Shown here piece by piece: positions 8,353-10,000 of a stretch of 10,000 bases of DNA. Where the stretch lies: assembly GCA_030674155.1 (NCBI GenBank), contig CM060342.1:19325781-19335780 (forward strand). Reading direction: 5' to 3'. The DNA comes from Stramonita haemastoma. Its lineage: Eukaryota; Mollusca; Gastropoda; Neogastropoda; Muricidae. Position 1 is the first letter of the stretch. Each line of letters starts with the position of its first letter. Both the position numbers and the translations under genes were made by a program. The notes under the pieces are model-generated. The model saw nothing but the letters and a program-made list of their open reading frames with translations. It had not been told where the DNA came from and made no database searches.

Positions 8353-8660
8353 TATGCATAAGAAGGAAAATACAAGAGTGTATATAAAAAAAATATGTCA
8401 AGAAGAAGAAAAAAAATAAAAAAGTAGAAAGAAAGAAAACAGAAAAAATTCACAGTAGTTAGGACATACGGTGCCATTCTGTGTTAGTGATTTTGCGCAG
8501 AATAAAAAATAAATATTTTAAAGTGGTTTAAAACGAAGAAAACGGTGAACTCTGTGTTATGGCAGCAAGCAAGAGATCAAAAGAAAGATATTAGTGAAAT
8601 AAATCCTTGAAAAACAAGGCAAGGGTTAGTTGAATGAATAAGGAAAATGAATTGTTCAAA
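8353..8660. other. A-rich unique sequence, no gene seen
   Basis: About 310 bases, with a run of A/G-rich DNA at 8384-8445 (GAAGAAGAAA and GAAAGAAAG blocks). AATAAA hexamers appear near 8500-8513 on the plus strand. No open frame or RNA gene is supported. Confidence 0.55.
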
Positions 8661-8667
8661 AAGTGGA

Positions 8668-8682
8668 GGGAGGGAGGGAGGG
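8668..8682 (+). other. G-quadruplex motif (GGGA)3GGG
   Basis: Four G triplets separated by single A residues at 8668-8670, 8672-8674, 8676-8678 and 8680-8682 make a textbook three-tetrad intramolecular quadruplex with one-base loops. It lies 12 bases beyond the candidate minus-strand splice donor. It is on the template strand of that hypothetical gene and would appear as CCCT repeats in its RNA. Confidence 0.75.
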
Positions 8683-8699
8683 AAAGTGAAAGGACTCAC

Positions 8700-8806
8700 C
8701 TGCTGGTCTGACGGGCTAACATCTCGTTCAACTGCCGTGCACTAGTCACAGACAGCAAGCAACACACGTCAACACTACGACCACTAAACGTTAAGGACAC
8801 ATTCAT
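8700..8806 (-). CDS. candidate first coding exon ending at a splice donor
   Basis: On the minus strand an ATG at 8806-8804, inside the last minisatellite copy, opens a frame of 35 codons plus two bases. The frame leaves the repeat at about 8758, crosses unique sequence and ends at CAG|GTGAGT, a perfect match to the eukaryotic donor consensus (exon end 8700, intron start 8699). The repeat-derived part reads MNVSLTFSGRSVDVCC and the unique part ends ARQLNEMLARQTS. No family is recognised. An in-frame TAA lies upstream in the neighbouring copy (near 8850), so this ATG is the first in the frame. Against it: the ATG context is poor (T at -3), every repeat copy carries the same ATG, and the downstream exons are not certain. 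An alternative is an internal exon starting after GACTAG at 8741. Confidence 0.25.
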
Positions 8807-9880
8807 GGACGTACACACAGCACACGTCAAAACTACGAGCACTATCCGTTAACGACACATTAATTTATAGACACGCACACACAACACACGTCAAAACTAC
8901 GACCACTACCAGTTAAGGACATATTCATGGACACGCACACACAACACACATCAAAACTACGACCACTACCAGTTAAGGACATATTCATGGACACGCACAC
9001 ACAACACATGTCAAATACGACCACAAACGTTAAGGACAATTCATGGACGTAACACACAACACATGTCAAAACTAACGACCACTACCCGTTAAGGACATAT
9101 CCATGGACGTACAACACAACACACATGTCAAAACTACGACCACTACCCGTTAAGGACATATTCATGGATATACACACAACACACGTCAAAATTACGACCA
9201 CTACCGTTAAGGACATATTCATGGATATACACACAACACACGTCAAAACTACGACCACTACCAGTTAAGGACAATTCATGGACACGCACACACAACACAC
9301 ATCAAAACTACGACCACTACCAGTTAAGGACATATTCATGGACACGCACACACAACACATGTCAAAACTACGACCACTAAACGTTAAGGACATATTCATG
9401 GAATACACACAACACATGTCAAAACTACGACCACTACCCGTTAAGGACATAATTCATGGACGTACACACACAACACATGTCAAAACTACGACCACTAACC
9501 ATTAAGGACATATTCATGGACTACACACAACACACGTCAAAATTTACGACCACTACCCGTATAAGGACATATTCATGGATATACACACAACACACGTCAA
9601 AACTACGACCACTACCTGTTAAGGACATATTCATGGATATACACACAACACACGTCAAAACTACGACCACTACCTGTTAAGGACAATTCATGGATATACA
9701 CACAACACACGTCAAAACTACGACCACTACCTGTTAAGGACATATTCATGGATATACACACACACAGATCAAAAACTCGACCACTACCTGTCAAGGACAT
9801 ATTCATGGACGTAAACACAACACACGTCAAAACCACGACCACTAAACGTTAAGAACACATTCATGGACACGCACCCACAC
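8759..9880. repeat. 58.8-bp minisatellite, 19 copies, with higher-order structure
   Basis: The monomer reads ACACACAACACACGTC, then AAAACTACGACCACTACC, then GTTAAGGACATATTCATGGA, then a short variable linker. I placed the TTCATGG anchor at 8802, about 8860, 8924, 8984, 9040, 9100, 9161, 9218, 9275, 9335, 9395, 9453, 9513, 9572, 9630, 9687, 9745, 9802 and 9860. Spacings are 56-64 bp, mean 58.8. Copies differ mainly at two places, the bases before GTTAAGG and the linker after TTCATGGA. Copies at the two ends are the most diverged. Minus-strand open frames with a repeating peptide (around MSLTGSGRSFDVCC) arise where spacing happens to be 57 or 60 bp and break wherever it is not a multiple of three, so the array is not coding. 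There are no unique spacers, so it is not a CRISPR array. Confidence 0.95.
8862..8870 (-). promoter_or_regulatory. TATA-like box in a diverged minisatellite copy
   Basis: On the minus strand the second repeat copy reads CTATAAATTAATG where the others read TCCATGAATATG. This places TATAAATTA about 60 bases upstream of the candidate ATG at 8806. Transcription starting about 30 bases downstream would leave a 5' leader of roughly 30 bases. No good initiator sequence is visible at that point. The match may be a chance result of mutation in a repeat copy. Confidence 0.25.
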
Positions 9881-9887
9881 GTATACG

Positions 9888-9977
<90 letters not shown>
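9888..9977 (+). repeat. (CA)n microsatellite
   Basis: About 90 bases of CA repeat with one interruption near 9906 (AAA). It directly follows the last minisatellite copy, whose own linker is CA-rich. Confidence 0.96.
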
Positions 9978-9979
<2 letters not shown>

Positions 9980-9980
<1 letters not shown>

Positions 9981-10000
9981 TCTCTCTCTCTCTCTCTCTC
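9980..10000 (+). repeat. (CT)n microsatellite, cut by window edge
   Basis: CT dinucleotide begins right after the CA tract and reaches the end of the window, so its full length is unknown. Confidence 0.9.

Noticed and set aside
8759..9880. CRISPR-like array
   Set aside because: The repeats are contiguous with no unique spacers, the context is eukaryotic, and there are no cas genes.
8860..9978. Minus-strand repeat protein with a roughly 20-residue period
   Set aside because: Half the copy spacings are not multiples of three, so the frame breaks repeatedly and no continuous protein exists. Indels are tolerated freely.

Overview
The window looks like eukaryotic, AT-rich, non-coding DNA dominated by tandem repeats. 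By hand count roughly 40% of it is microsatellite, minisatellite or polypyrimidine tract. The mix of long (AC)n, (AG)n and (ACAG)n/(GTCT)n tracts, a tRNA-like SINE head, and a GCGCTATATAAA motif followed by an ATT/ATC-rich tail suggests an invertebrate metazoan. A marine mollusc, possibly a gastropod, is my best guess, but it rests on general recollection of such genomes and not on an identified gene. I recognise no known protein, rRNA or intact tRNA.

Layout. Positions 80-1066 are a polypyrimidine minisatellite of about 20 monomers of 36-50 bp, each marked by TCATG; its central part is built as three-monomer blocks. Positions 1067-1993 are mostly unique, with a possible dispersed-repeat fragment near 1351-1400 and a 13-base G run at 1437-1449. 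Positions 1994-3287 hold a mirrored set of microsatellites: TG and GTCT on the left, ACAG and AC on the right, with two AG tracts around a 260-base unique core. Positions 3288-7111 are AT-rich unique DNA broken by CT tracts (3483, 3828, 4998, 6788), with a perfect CRE palindrome at 3395 and a degenerate tRNA-derived SINE head on the minus strand near 5905-5985. A likely retroposon 3' tail lies at 7112-7195.

Positions 7820-8352 hold two weak open frames on opposite strands and a nested 83/32-bp tandem repeat. Positions 8759-9880 are a 19-copy, roughly 58.8-bp minisatellite with a six-copy higher-order block (about 351 bp), leading into (CA)n and then (CT)n that run off the right edge.

The most interesting place is the left end of that minisatellite, read on the minus strand. 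The terminal repeat copy supplies an ATG in frame with unique sequence, the frame runs 35 codons to a perfect splice donor (CAG|GTGAGT), and the next repeat copy has diverged into a TATAAATTA box about 60 bp upstream of the ATG. A G3A-type quadruplex motif lies 12 bases past the donor. This could be the first exon of a gene on the minus strand whose promoter and start were taken from a minisatellite. It could also be coincidence, and I give it low confidence as a gene. No multi-gene system can be supported here.
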